From contig RFIK01000166.1 of NCBI GenBank assembly GCA_003695605.1, positions 1 through 7,371 of the forward strand: a stretch of DNA of 7,371 bases, read 5' to 3'. The number at the start of each line of letters is the position of its first letter. Within the stretch, counting starts at the first letter, position 1. The translations under genes and the position numbers were made by a program. Below, one piece after another: positions 7,003-7,371 of this stretch. Below the pieces are notes generated by a model, which was not told where the DNA came from, ran no database searches, and saw nothing but the letters and a program-made list of their open reading frames with translations. Origin of the DNA: Chlorobiota bacterium (GTDB lineage: Bacteria > Bacteroidota > Ignavibacteria > Kapaibacteriales > NICIL-2).

Positions 7003-7299
7003 CTACGCAGTCGGCGGTGCGCGGAGTGTGCGGGGGAACGCAGTCGGCTGGTGTGGCGCAGTTGTTTGCGCGGCTGGAACGTGCAGTGATGCGGTTTGGA
7101 GAAGAATCGGGCGTAGTGGAGCGCTCGGCGGTGCAGTTCCCAGAGGGATATGGCACAGTGGACAGTGCTGCGTTTCTGCACCCGTGAGGACATGCACCAC
7201 CTCATTCGATGGTGAATGCAAGTGCCATGCACTCGCCATCTGCAGTGCAAGGGTGCAGAGCGCAAGCGTCGAGCTGATGAGTGCGAGCACCTGTTTCAT
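7003..7299 (-). CDS. Small secreted His/Cys protein, first gene of the receptor cluster
   Basis: The 98-residue product has a clear signal peptide (MKQ, then hydrophobic residues, with probable cleavage after ASA at 22-24). The mature part starts WHLHSP and contains HVLTG and the tight cluster HCPLCH (45-50). A Pro/Ala-rich tail follows, ending near RAPP (93-96). Small secreted proteins with a CPxC-type cluster and a Pro-rich tail (DUF2946-like) are often found ahead of metal-related TonB-dependent receptors; the resemblance here is in pattern only. His26, His28, His36, His45, Cys46, Cys49 and His50 could bind a metal. It lies 61 bases before the receptor start on the same strand and probably shares its transcript. 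The ATG at 7299 is preferred over a TTG two codons earlier. No Shine-Dalgarno is visible; see the promoter entry for a possible leaderless start. Confidence 0.72.
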   Translation of the reverse strand: MKQVLALISSTLALCTLALQMASAWHLHSPSNEVVHVLTGAETQHCPLCHIPLGTAPPSAPLRPILLQTASLHVPAAQTTAPHQPTAFPRTLRAPPTA

Positions 7300-7307
7300 T
7301 GGCAAAG

Positions 7308-7338
7308 CAAAATTAGCGCACCAACACTAGTGGCTCAA
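7308..7338 (-). promoter_or_regulatory. Candidate Bacteroidota-type promoter for the receptor cluster
   Basis: On the minus strand TTG (7338-7336) is followed after 20 bases by TAATTTTG (7315-7308), matching the -33 / -7 (TTG ... TAnnTTTG) arrangement. The -7 element ends only 8 bases before the ATG at 7299. Transcription would therefore begin within a few bases of the start codon, giving a leaderless or nearly leaderless message, consistent with the missing Shine-Dalgarno. An 8-bp palindrome lies between the two elements. Confidence 0.55.
7325..7332. promoter_or_regulatory. Palindrome CACTAGTG between the promoter elements (possible operator)
   Basis: CACTAGTG is a perfect 8-bp palindrome lying in the spacer of the candidate promoter, where a repressor would block RNA polymerase. 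The symmetry does not extend outward, so it is short for an operator and could be chance. A metalloregulator would fit the inferred function, but the site does not match a Fur or Zur box that I recognise. Confidence 0.2.
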
Positions 7339-7371
7339 CGTGCACTCCACTCGGTGTGCGGAGCCGTGCCG

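Noticed and set aside
6942..7265. 108-codon upstream extension of the receptor frame
   Set aside because: The extension is Arg/His-rich, overlaps the small secreted protein gene, and would bury the signal segment that starts at the chosen ATG.

Overview
This window reads as a gene-dense chromosomal segment of moderately high GC from a Gram-negative bacterium. Support for an outer membrane comes from a TonB-dependent receptor and a lipobox lipoprotein. Two sites resemble the TAnnTTTG -7 promoter element used by Bacteroidota/Chlorobiota-type sigma factors. The protein families also fit the FCB superphylum (Chlorobi / Ignavibacteria / Kapabacteria-like). That placement is an inference from style and motifs, not a database match.

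Layout. At the left edge (1-899, minus strand) lies the first 299 codons of a heparinase II/III-family protein. It runs off the window, so it has no stop codon here and is easily missed. A 79-bp divergent intergenic region (900-978) holds its Shine-Dalgarno and a candidate promoter for the plus-strand genes. Then come three plus-strand genes, each overlapping the next by 4 bases (ATGA): wecB (UDP-GlcNAc 2-epimerase), era (ribosome-assembly GTPase) and a thiamine-diphosphate 2-oxo acid dehydrogenase E1 alpha subunit. They look like one translationally coupled operon joining surface-polysaccharide precursor supply, 30S ribosome maturation and central carbon metabolism.

The E1 alpha gene meets a minus-strand cluster tail to tail, and the two stop codons overlap in a shared TTAA. 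Read in its own direction (right to left), that cluster is: a small secreted His/Cys protein (7299-7003), a TonB-dependent outer-membrane receptor with a carboxypeptidase-regulatory-like N-terminal domain (6941-4587), and a small lipoprotein with a His/Asp-rich N-terminus (4590-4045) that overlaps the receptor by 4 bases. A candidate promoter with both elements sits just before the first gene. The His/Cys and His/Asp clusters, together with receptor motifs resembling ZnuD-type receptors, suggest an outer-membrane metal acquisition system (zinc or copper are the best guesses). This is the most interesting unit in the window.

I see no tRNA, rRNA, CRISPR array, insertion sequence or convincing factor-independent terminator. 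Several long open frames antisense to these genes are coding shadows.
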